DNA of 64,000 nt from assembly GCA_022497155.1 (NCBI GenBank), contig MU385788.1, positions 62,001-126,000 on the forward strand, in the 5' to 3' direction. The stretch is from Whalleya microplaca (taxonomy: Eukaryota; Ascomycota; Sordariomycetes; Xylariales; Xylariaceae). Within the stretch, counting starts at the first letter, position 1. Every line of letters starts with the position of its first letter. A program made the position numbers and the translations under genes. Below are positions 11,558-20,905 of the stretch, one piece after another. The notes beneath the pieces were generated by a model. That model made no database searches, was not told the origin of the DNA, and saw only the letters and a program-made list of their open reading frames with translations.

Positions 11558-12375
11558 ATTGCTGCTTAGACCGAGTACTGTCTGCCTCAGTTCCTCATCC
11601 TCATCATCGACGTCTCCAATATAAACTCGCGCTGCGACTATCTTTGAGAGGAATGGTAGAATAAGGTACGGTTGGCAAGGGATGTCATGTGGAAGTCGTA
11701 TGGTTTTTGGTGGTGGAGAAAGCAAGTAGGTGTAGGCAAGGCACAATAAGTGGAGAATTTACCTCGATGATAATTATTATTAAGTATAAAAGGCTATATA
11801 ATTTAGCTATCAAGGTACTGTAATTATGAATAATTAATGAGTCTTTTAGCTAATAGTATTGACACGCTATACCTGCAGCTCTCACCAATTGAATGTAAGG
11901 GTAGGTAGCGGATGTTGTATTAATGATGGAGAGTGAACTCCATGTGACTAGGTAATGGATTCCTTAAGCTGACAGGCAGGGACGCACAGACCACCACCAC
12001 AGTACTTTAAGTTGAGTTTGGTTTATAGTAAGCATTGTTTGGTGTGAATTTGAGTGTGTTTCTACTTGTATGATGTATCGCCAGATACAGGAATTCAAGA
12101 AATTGAACTGACATGAATTTCTCTGGAAGGTTGATGGATTGATCATATATTAACACAAACCCGAGCCGAGACTCTTATTCAATGCAAGCATTAGCTATTG
12201 AGGTCAATTGGCGAACCAGAAATGACTCTTCCGGACATCATCACACGTTGGAATGCGATGTATACGTATAGCAAGCATGTCTTTCCTTAGAATCGTTGCT
12301 GCTTTCACCTGGGCTTTTACCTGAGCGAGAATTCACAGTGTTTTCTAGCACCGCCTACCTGCCGTCCCAAAATGA
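11558..12375. other. Intergenic between 2EXR-like gene and alpha/beta hydrolase
   Basis: AT-rich. Promoter side of the 2EXR-like gene and 3' flank of the hydrolase. The frame at 11964-12146 (minus) shows no recognisable content. Confidence 0.4.
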
Positions 12376-13119
12376 TCATACGGCTACCTCTTCGAGCAGC
12401 GCTATCACCTCTTCCGGCTTGCTCAACATAGCCGAGTGTCCGGAGTCGATCCTCTTGACCACGGCCCCAGCCAGCTGCGCAAACATCTCCTGCACCGGCG
12501 GCGGAACCGCCTTGTCTCCCGTGCAAATCTCATACGTCGAGAGCACATACTTGTAGGCGCACCGTTTCATAATCGTGTCCTTGACTGCATTGCTCTGGGG
12601 AATCACTCTGTCGGCCCAGTACGCGGCCTCGTCCGAGGGTAAGTCGTCGTACATAGTTGCAAGCGGGTCGCGCATCTTGAACCGCCCATCCCAATGGCCA
12701 TGGGCGGGCGAGTCGCCCACGGCCGTCACGACGGACTGCCCCATCGGCATGACGAAAGCTGAGAGGTAGAATAGATGCGCCACGCCGCCGGGTAGGCCGC
12801 GTTCCTTGCGGCTTTGAACGGTGAGGTCCTCCGGCACGGCTTCCGCGCCGACGAGACCGCCGTACGAGTGCATCACGACGACGACCGTCTTGCCTTCACC
12901 GTCGACTAGCTTTTTTATGACGGCCTCGACGGCCTGGACGTCGTCGGCTAGGGTCTTTTTGATGAAATCCGGCTCGTCTTGGCCTGTTAGTGAGGGGTAT
13001 GAAGGCTGCACGACGGGGAAGCCGCGGGACTCAATGAGCCTGGCGAATTTGTGGTAGACCTCCGGGAGTTGGAAGGTTCCCTGCAGGAGGACAACAGTGG
13101 GCTTAGTGGGCGACGCCAT
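12376..13119 (-). CDS. Alpha/beta hydrolase (AB hydrolase-1 / esterase-like)
   Basis: Single exon, 247 aa, true ATG. The N-terminus PTVVLLQGTFQLPEVYHKF is the first core strand and oxyanion loop. The nucleophile elbow is MHSYGG (Ser85), followed by GLVGAEAV. A C-terminal RIDSGHSAML supplies the likely catalytic His, and an acidic residue after strand 6 probably completes the triad. No signal peptide, so cytosolic. Small hydrolases of this type (EstC-like) act on esters or related carbonyl compounds; the actual substrate is unknown. GC content is higher than in the flanks. Confidence 0.85.
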   Translation of the reverse strand: MASPTKPTVVLLQGTFQLPEVYHKFARLIESRGFPVVQPSYPSLTGQDEPDFIKKTLADDVQAVEAVIKKLVDGEGKTVVVVMHSYGGLVGAEAVPEDLTVQSRKERGLPGGVAHLFYLSAFVMPMGQSVVTAVGDSPAHGHWDGRFKMRDPLATMYDDLPSDEAAYWADRVIPQSNAVKDTIMKRCAYKYVLSTYEICTGDKAVPPPVQEMFAQLAGAVVKRIDSGHSAMLSKPEEVIALLEEVAV

Positions 13120-14170
13120 TGCGAGAGTGCCGTTGTCAATGCTCGTGATGGTGTTGTAGAGATCTCCCAGATTTAGACGCTGATGGGGAAGAGTTCGGAT
13201 GCCCTGCCTGCGACTGACACTGGATGCTTGATTCGTGCGACTTTTTTATCATGGGGGATTCACTATAATAGAGAAATCACTATGTATGAGGGGCGGCTAG
13301 CCTAGAGGGTATAATAAGACTCGAAGCTGTGCCACCGGAGTTAAGAAGAGCATGAGGAGCGCTAAAGATAGTGCTAGGCCGCAGCTGAACAGTTCATTCT
13401 TGCATCCTAATGCTGATATTAATCGTGGCATCCTTTAATGCCCCTTCTTCGATATAGTATTACATGTTACTAACAGGTGACCTCATCGGGACTTAGCCAC
13501 GACCAAAAATCAGGGATTAGACAAGCTCACAGCAGAGTCTTCCAGATAGAAATGACAAGAATAACCCTGGGCTAAAGCTATAGGCACAGTATTCTTCACG
13601 TACGATGGCCAGGAGAAGAGAGCGAAGACCCAGAAAGGGCAAGAAGCTCAGGCGTAGCTATCTCAATACCCAAGCAGAATACGAACACAACCTCGTCGCA
13701 TAAGCACTAGGCGCAGCAAAATCATCGCGTTCATTTAGTCGACGCACTAGGCGAAGCTTGTTAATGGGGTTTCTATTTAATGGTATGAAGTTCGGAGTGC
13801 GGAGAGTACGTAGTCGGTAACGAGGTCCACTGCTCTCGAGGTTAACAAAAAAAGGGGGCTGCCAATTATGTATTGATCTAGGTGCTAACTACCCCCTAGC
13901 AATCTGAAATAAGGATGCATAAACCTCTAGAATTAAATTACATATTAAACTACAATGTACACATCTCACTTCGAAGAGACATTATATAGGGAACGCTTGG
14001 GTATATTGAATTTTTCTCTAGTCTAATACCAGGAGGTCTCCACGTCTTGGTAGGTAAGTGAACGACATAGTGTCAGGTGGTAAGTCTAATCGACCACTAC
14101 CCACTTCCCAGCAGATTCCTCGCGTGCTTCTGCATATCGATTGAGTTGAAATGTCTTTCTGAGAGCAGCC
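13120..14170. other. Intergenic between hydrolase and eIF1A-like gene
   Basis: Promoter side of the hydrolase and 3' flank of the eIF1A-like gene. It holds a 32-codon very basic open frame on the plus strand (13605-13703) that I do not call a gene, and the 10-mer gcactaggcg twice (near 13705 and 13745). Nothing else is recognised. Confidence 0.4.
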
Positions 14171-14452
14171 TTAAGAGATCTCTCCCTTCTCCTTGAGCTT
14201 GCGCACCTCTTCAGAGGTATAAGCGTGGACAAGATTGGCCCCGCTGTCAGAGTTGCTCAGGGAAAGAAGAACGGTGGTACCTTCCACAAGCTGCAAATGA
14301 TGCTCTAACGTAGGCCCTCTGGCGATAGCAACCATGTGACTTTGCTTTCCACCCTTGTTCAGGGTGCGAACTTGGAAATGACCTTGGCCTAATACCTCCT
14401 CGATCTTGGCGTATTGCTGGCCAACCTTCTTCAGCAAAAGTTGTCGTGTCAT
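14171..14452 (-). CDS. Mini eIF1A-like OB-fold protein
   Basis: Single exon, 93 aa, true ATG. The sequence follows the S1/OB-fold core of translation initiation factor 1A: GQQYAKIEEVLGQGHFQVRT corresponds to the eIF1A region DGQ-YAQV-LGNGR, and NLVHAYTSEEVRKLKEKGEI corresponds to its YNADEARSLKAYGELP end. It lacks both the basic N-terminal tail and the acidic C-terminal tail of canonical eIF1A (about 145 aa), and core RNA-binding basics are partly replaced. It is therefore probably a paralog, not the general factor. Role unknown: possibly 40S- or RNA-binding. The 5' flank contains imperfect repeats of gtgtaggtgttt-like units. Confidence 0.7.
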   Translation of the reverse strand: MTRQLLLKKVGQQYAKIEEVLGQGHFQVRTLNKGGKQSHMVAIARGPTLEHHLQLVEGTTVLLSLSNSDSGANLVHAYTSEEVRKLKEKGEIS

Positions 14453-15735
14453 TATGACGGCGTTAAGATAGATAAAGGTAGATGGTGTCTCGGGCTGAAT
14501 GAAGTTATCCTTTCTGGGGTAGACTTGTGTATGCGTAGGTGTTTATGTGTAGGTGTTTGTGCGTAGGTCTGTATGCGTTGGGTGTTGGATTTGACCAGAA
14601 TATGGAGAGAGAGAGATATCTGAGCCGCATTATATACTTTTCGTAGGAGCTTCAAGCTCCTAACCTGTTGACTATTGTTATGAATCACTTCCCAGTGAAT
14701 ATTCGGACGTACGCCATTGCATCGCCTGTAGGACAAAGCCCAAGTTCAAACAAGAGCCTGTCGAAGATCCCAAGACAATGATTGGACTCTCCCATGATTG
14801 TCATTGAGAGGAATGTGTAACAAAGGAGCTATTGCCTTTTCTGTGCACAGGATACTGACAGCTTGGTATACTACATAACAATTCACATAATGATTCAGTT
14901 TCAATAGGTCACATGCTCTTCTAGGTGTTTGTGCAGGAGGTAAAGACGCTGAAGTGAATATCATAGCGGATGCGATGTCAGACACGGCTACCCTCGAAAG
15001 TTGTCAGAACTGGACATAGTGAATGTACGAGTCTAGAACTGGAAGAGCGGAACAGGTCCACCACCAATAGGGTTGAAATAATACTTCGGAAATAGGTAGT
15101 CAATGCTTATCTACGCTCTAAGCTCTGCATATATGTAGTGTAATACAATAAAATTCGGCAAGAGTACCATTCGTTCTATTATCAACCTATGGGGAAGAAT
15201 GAATGTACTTGTTGACATGTGCTAAATAGTCGACTAATCATAGTCTGAGTCATGGCCTCGATATATGAAGACTTATAGGTATATGTAGTTGGTGAAGATT
15301 AGTATACATGCGATTCGAGGTGCTTGGCATAATGGACAGCTGGTAATAGTCGAATATATTCACTCACGATACCTAGGTGTGATGCCTTATTCTAGGTACA
15401 GGCACCATGTAAGAAGAAACTTCTACTATAGTTTCTGCTGTTTTGCAGTCAAAAGCAGTTCCGAAACCACTGACCATTCAGGCCCTTACCCAACGCCGTG
15501 TGATCCACAGCAGGTAATAAGATCATCCCGAGATGATAAATCTAACTTTGATGTGGGGGGTTGTGGAGGTTGCCCCGCGTTATTTATGTCCCATAACTTA
15601 CAAGACGCTTGATAATGGAGTTCCGATATAACTGCCGTCCACTGTGAACTGAGTAATACATACATATTTAGACGCTTCTCTAGCTCTGTGTAATTATAAA
15701 TCAGTAGTTATAAAACAACTCGTTCCCAACTTCCC
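14453..15735. other. Divergent promoter region, eIF1A-like and flavin-reductase-like genes
   Basis: Contains both promoters. Short GT-rich repeats (gcgtaggtgtttatgtgtagg-type) lie at about 14535-14570. The frames at 14746-14985 (minus) and 15289-15612 (plus) have no domain-like composition and are not called. Confidence 0.4.
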
Positions 15736-16761
15736 ATGCTTCACGCACGTAAAATAATACCCCTCATCCGCAGTCGCATTCCCACCAGCATCCGTGCCCC
15801 GCACATCTTCGCCGTCACTCCCAGGCGTCCCACCTCTTCTAAGGCCAACGCCCCCAGAATGTCCGTGTCAACGCAGCTAGAGGCGCAATACCAGCGCAAC
15901 CCGCACCCGGACTTCAAGGAGGTCGAGGCGTCGCGGCCGGACTGGGACCAGGATGCGCACTTCCACTACACGAAGACAGCCGCGCCATCGTGGAAGTTCG
16001 GCGACGGCGCGAACCCTCTGCACCACACCTCCTCCCCCAAGAAGCACGTCACCATCGACCCGTACGAGCCCGGGCGGCCGGCGCCCTTCAACTACAAGCT
16101 GCTGATCAGCAGCATCGTGCCGCGGCCGATCGGCTTCGTGTCGACGCAGTCGGCGGACGGCGGCGCGCGCAACCTGGCGCCCTTCAGCTACTTCCAGATG
16201 GTGAACCACGACCCGCCGCTGTTCGTGGTCGGCGTCGCGGGCGCGCTGGCGCACCCCAAGGACACCCTGCGCAACCTGGTCGAGAGCCACGAGTGCACCG
16301 TCAACATCGTCAGCGAGGGCTTCCTCGAGGCCGCCAACGCCACCAGCGTCGACGCGCCGTACGGGCTCTCGGAGTGGGACGTCAGCGGGCTGACGCCCGC
16401 GGCGGACTGCGTTGATGTCAAGGCCCCGCGCGTCGCCGAGGCTGTATTTTCGGTGGAGTGCAAGGTCGAGAGCATTCGCGAGTTCGAGAGCCGCGCTACC
16501 CCCGGCAAGAAGACGGGGTGTCTGGTTATCCTCGAGGGCACGCGGTTCTGGGCCCGTGAGGACGCCGTCAATGAGGAGCGGAATATGCTCGATCCTGCGG
16601 TCTTGAGGCCGGTGTGTCGCCTGGGCGGCATTACGTACGGGCGCGTTACAGAGGCTATTGAGATCCCGAGGCCGGTGTTCGCCAAGGATGTTGGGGGTGT
16701 GGAGGGGTATGAGAAGTTGAAGGCGAAGGCGAAGAAGGTAGATGGTGAGACAAAGTCATAG
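15736..16761 (+). CDS. Flavin reductase-like (FMN-binding split-barrel) protein
   Basis: Single exon, 341 aa from the ATG at 15736; an internal ATG at 15859 would give a 300-aa form. Residues 1-42 are Arg-rich and free of acids, resembling a mitochondrial presequence, so the two starts could yield mitochondrial and cytosolic forms (inference). The core has LLISSIVPRPIGFVST, NLAPFSYFQMVNHDPPLF, KDTLRNL and ECTVNIVSE, all hallmarks of the flavin-reductase-like FMN-binding domain. It probably binds FMN and reduces or uses flavin; fungal members are otherwise uncharacterised. Coding GC is very high compared with flanks. It converges on PDE1 across a short gap. Confidence 0.88.
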   Translation: MLHARKIIPLIRSRIPTSIRAPHIFAVTPRRPTSSKANAPRMSVSTQLEAQYQRNPHPDFKEVEASRPDWDQDAHFHYTKTAAPSWKFGDGANPLHHTSSPKKHVTIDPYEPGRPAPFNYKLLISSIVPRPIGFVSTQSADGGARNLAPFSYFQMVNHDPPLFVVGVAGALAHPKDTLRNLVESHECTVNIVSEGFLEAANATSVDAPYGLSEWDVSGLTPAADCVDVKAPRVAEAVFSVECKVESIREFESRATPGKKTGCLVILEGTRFWAREDAVNEERNMLDPAVLRPVCRLGGITYGRVTEAIEIPRPVFAKDVGGVEGYEKLKAKAKKVDGETKS

Positions 16762-17187
16762 AGATAGGTATACATATAGACATGGACTTGGAATGTTTTG
16801 GGAGTTCTACGATGGGGATGGAATAGCAAGCACAATAGACACCAGGTTGGGCAGTAGATAGTGTGAGTGGCACGATTATATTCATGCGTAACCTGCTCAG
16901 ATAGTGTTCTGAGATTTCTCATGCAACGTGGCGGCCCCTTACGCCAGCTAGCTCTAGCACACATTCCGCCTTCTCCCCAGGTTTTGTGTACTTCTCAAAT
17001 CGATAACGCCGTACCGTACATATAGCCAGACATAAAGTATAGAGCCGATTCCAGGTATAGAGCCTAATCCAGACCGAGCAAACGAAACGCAATGAGCCCC
17101 CTTTATCTCGCAACACCGCCTGCCGTGGTATATTTCACCGCCAGACCACCACCCCCGGGGATATATGCAAAGTGTGAGTGAAGAAAA
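16762..17187. other. Convergent 3' flanks
   Basis: Short gap between the stop codons of the flavin-reductase-like gene and PDE1. It must hold both polyadenylation regions. No gene is seen. Confidence 0.5.
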
Positions 17188-19567
17188 TCAGAACATGAAA
17201 CTCTGTCCGGGCTTCGAGATGATGAAATCGCAGCCCAGCTGTGCCTCCTTCTCGTGCTCGAGCAACTCGTCTAGAATAATCTCTCGTGCGTTCTCGCCGT
17301 CATTAAGTTTCTCCTTCACGTGGATGATAACCACCTTCAGCCCGCGGAGTGGATGTAAGCTGTGCGGGGGTGGTAAATGGGATATGATGTTGACCGCTTC
17401 CATGTCCCTGAGACTCATCTCGGCGGTCGGCGACGCAATATGCGGGGACTCGATGCTGTACTCGCTCGGCGGTCCTGTTGCGGAGCCAGAGGCCCCACGG
17501 GGACGCGTCGATTTGGGCGAGACCGGGTGATCGTCTCCGCCGGACCTAGCGGCCGCGCGATTCGCCCGCCTGCTCGCCTCCTCCGCCTCCCTCTTGCGCT
17601 TCTTATTCGTGGGGGGTTTCGCCGGAGTCTGGCGGGCCATCTCGACCTCTGCGGCGAGCACCCTCATCTCTTGGATGATGTAGCGGGGTGTCAGGTGGCC
17701 GAAGAGCCGATCATCGGTCTGGCTGTCGTCGTACGAGCACTCGATGAATATCGCCGCGAGGTTCCCCTTCGCGATCCGCGGCCCCGCTTCTTGCCAGATA
17801 AAGATGTTGCGCGGCGAGAGCGAGATGCTGTCGGGTTCCACGTCTCCGAACATCAGGACTTCACGACCCGTGGTCGTGTCTCGAATGAAGTAGGCGCTAG
17901 AATCGTAAACGCAGATCGATTCGCGCTCCTGACCGGCTGACGTGTGGATCACGCCCGAACCTCGGAAGAACGGCGACGGGCCCGTAGTGGCGTTACTACT
18001 TTGGGCACCTCGCGGTGATACAATGGAGGAGGCATCTACGCTACCAAAACGTGAAGAAGATGCGGAACCGCGGTGGCTGTGTCTTTCCATGCAATGTCCG
18101 TGGCTGACGCTGAAGACCTTGACGGTGATACCATCACTGATTTCTAGGTATCCCTTTCCATCACCTTCGCCAAGCGCCGGGCTTCCTCCTTCGACTAGGC
18201 GTGTATAAGTGACGAGGCCAGCGCCATTATTCTCATCTGACAGATTAGGCCAAATTATGTTGTTGAAGATATGGTTCTTAAAAGCAGAGATAGTAGATGG
18301 CAATCCAGCGAGTCGTTTGGGTCTTGCTCCAGGGAGTGCGGCCGTGTTGATCACGAAACCGCTTATGTGGTCAAGGTGGGGATGAGTGATGAGATATGCG
18401 TCAATGACTTGTCGTGTAATGTAAGCCGCGTTAGTTGATGCGGATACCGAATTAACCTCCAATCCGGCAAAGGGACCGGACTTGAGGGTATGTGGTAATG
18501 TGACACTGGTACCTAGCCCCTTGGGTTGTGTCTCTTCGAGAATGTGAGTGATGGCGGAGAGGTGGACACCGGCATCGAGGGCAACTGTAGATCCTCGAGT
18601 CCATCCGTGCTTGACTGAGCGTACAAGGAAGGCAGTGACATTGTTCTCTTGTGGTCCACCACCCGAGCCCTAACAGATGCCAGATATATGTTAGCTGATG
18701 CCTTGACCAGGTCTGAAATCAATGAAAGAAAACCCGGATGAGGCAGTCTCGATTCTCAAGTCACGTTATTCGCTTCGAGGGCAAAATCAGATACATTGAT
18801 ACATAGGAAAGGGGCCTGGGCCTGGCACTTGAAGATACTGAAGGGCGGATATAGGCGGCTTCCGTGACGTCACTGTATCCAGGAAAGCAGAATCGATAAA
18901 GGCGTTATCGACAAGCGCTACACGTGACGTGTCAAGCTTAAAATTCGGGTCGGCTTGCGGTGTTCACTACGAACTGGCTTTGTTTCCTTCTCCAGCCACT
19001 GACATCAGACCAGCAGACGGACAACCTCCGTCATCTTTCCCAATTTGAAACCGAAAATTCAATTGGAGGCACCATTTTTTCTGATGCTTTCAATCCGGCT
19101 AGGGAGTATTCGATGATTGGAGGAGACGTTGCTTATTGTGCAGGAACAGCCAGCCAGCCAAATGATGGCCTATCCAAAGGCCAGCCAAGCCATCCCGCAT
19201 TGATCGGCACCACAAAGGACAGCGAGCTCAGCACACCCATACATCCAATGGCCATGAGCTGAGCAAGGCTGAATTTGGGGAAGTCTAATTCGACTGCGAG
19301 ATTCCAATGGTCTAGATCGGAGATCGCGCATATGCGTAATATGCGGACTATGCGTCAGGCCAAGTGGTCGAGATCGCGCGCGCCGCGACAGGGGAGGTAA
19401 CTTGGCCAAGTTGGCTGGGACAAGGCCGCGAATCGAAATGGGCGCAGAAAGCAGGATAACTCAAGGAGAAGCATTGATGAATTGAAAGCACTTACGAGAA
19501 CAATCACTTGTATTGCAGGCCGCTTCACCACTCCCTCCCCATCTGCAGCAGCCGCCATCATCGGCAT
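17188..19567 (-). CDS. pde1: Class II (low-affinity) cAMP phosphodiesterase
   Basis: Two exons: 19496-19567 (24 codons, ending ...RPAIQVIVL) and 17188-18669 (starting GSGGGPQENNVTAFLVRS), giving 517 aa. The join is phase 0, with donor GTAAGT and acceptor TGTTAG preceded by a GCTAAC branch site; the frame has a TAG directly before exon 2, so splicing is required. The protein hydrolyses cAMP and damps PKA signalling. The metal-binding HPHLDH motif is at residues 120-125 in the metallo-beta-lactamase-like class II fold, and the family-typical C-terminus FIISKPGQSFMF is intact. A Lys/Arg-rich, disordered insert (KKRKREAEE region) interrupts the catalytic domain and could act as a nuclear signal. 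Alternative ATGs at 19561 and 19558 would shorten the N-terminus by two or three residues. The 826-bp intron is unusually long here. Confidence 0.93.
18864..18873. promoter_or_regulatory. Perfect CRE palindrome in PDE1 intron 1
   Basis: GTGACGTCAC, the full 8-bp TGACGTCA core plus one matched base each side. Atf/CREB-type bZIP factors bind this core. It lies inside the first intron of a cAMP phosphodiesterase gene; occupancy is inferred only. Confidence 0.5.
18921..18931. promoter_or_regulatory. Overlapping E-box/CRE half-site in PDE1 intron 1
   Basis: CACGTGACGTG combines the palindromic bHLH/bZIP site CACGTG with a TGACGTG CRE-like site, 48 bp from the perfect CRE. Function is inferred from motif knowledge only. 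Confidence 0.4.
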
Positions 19568-20905
19568 CTGCACTCGTCGCGCTCGTCGCTGGTACTTAGG
19601 CTGTTTCACACGAGCTTTGCGCCGCTGGTTGAGAGTGTTCGTGGTCTCTGCATGAGATGGTCGCAGATAGCGAATGAATTGGGGGGGTTTTTGGGGAAGG
19701 GTGACTCGCGATGCGCTCAGCAGTTATTTTTGGACCCGAGGGAGGGGGCGAGGGGGCCTGGGGTCTGGGGCTTGGGGTCGCGCGCGCGCGCTACAAATCG
19801 ATTCCTTTTGGCTGACTTACTAAGGTATTATCTACCTCGATATCGCACACGTGACGGCCTAATTCCAGCGCCTTTAACCCCCTGCTCTCGTCCCTTCAGT
19901 ACATGTACTCTCTGAGGTCACCTGAATATTCCGGTTGTTCTTGTCAAGAAAGGGAAAAGGGATGAGAACGAAATATCGTCTTATCATTATCCAGCGTTCC
20001 AGCGACCTGGAGAATCACCCTATTTAAGGTTCACAGGAATATAAAGCATGGCCCATGCAACGCAACGCAACGCAGCGCGGCGCTTGGTGTCCAGTAAAGT
20101 TCTAGCGCGGCGTGACGCAACAAGTCAAAATCGGGGGGCTCCACATGCAGAGCGTATCAGGCGTATCTCTAGCCTTAGCTGGAGACATGGGGGGCTTGAT
20201 TGGCAGCCTTCAGTTGTTAGTGTGCCCAAGGTGCTATGGTTCCTCGGGCAGGCCGCTGCAGCACTGCGCAAACTCGCATGATACTGCAAGTATACGTAGA
20301 TAACAGAGGATGGTCAGTTTTTACCGACTGCCAGCTCCTTGTTATATCATCCGCTGCTTGCGGTTTGGGCCTCGGTCTCCTGTTGAGACCCTGTCCTTTT
20401 CTCGATGCGTCGATGGTCTTGCATTCCTTGGACATTTTCCACAAATTCCTTACTGATCGTTTGTCATTTACATACGCTTGTCTCGGCTATTGTTATATAT
20501 AATAGTCAATTCGTTTACATGTGGATACAAGGCATTATCAATATATTCTGTGGCAATTGTTGTGTTTTATTCCACATCCGTTACATGCTACTTTACGAGG
20601 TATGAGTTTTGTAAGACCTATCGAAACAAAGCACGTTATATATACACATTTTCACTATGCATAGACTCATCGTAGTAAACAATTCGATTTTGATAGCATA
20701 TCTATTACTCAATAGAGCTATATAATCCGAGACGCTTACCTAGCAGAAAACATGTAAACAGCTAACTTAAACAGGTCTTAAACAACCTCATGCGCCATTC
20801 GTCATGCTCTATGCTCCGTGCGTTACGCAGTAAACGCCTTTCCATACCTTCTTTGAAGTTTTGATTAATTTTGACATGTTGTACAAACCTATACTCACCT
20901 ATCAC
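19568..20905. other. PDE1 promoter region and 3' flank of the 850-aa gene
   Basis: Upstream region of PDE1. It contains a G-rich segment (about 19735-19778) running into an alternating CG tract (19779-19791), and a cgcaacgcaacgcagcg run near 20058. The open frames here have no recognisable content. Confidence 0.4.

Noticed and set aside
10440..16761. Secondary-metabolite gene cluster (SDR, hydrolase, methyltransferase-like, flavin reductase-like)
   Set aside because: No backbone enzyme (PKS, NRPS, terpene synthase), transporter or cluster regulator is present, and the genes are interleaved with a translation-factor-like gene and PDE1.
18463..18722. 69-codon minus-strand frame read as a separate small gene upstream of PDE1
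   Set aside because: It starts at TTG, is out of frame with PDE1 exon 2, and overlaps that exon and its branch site.
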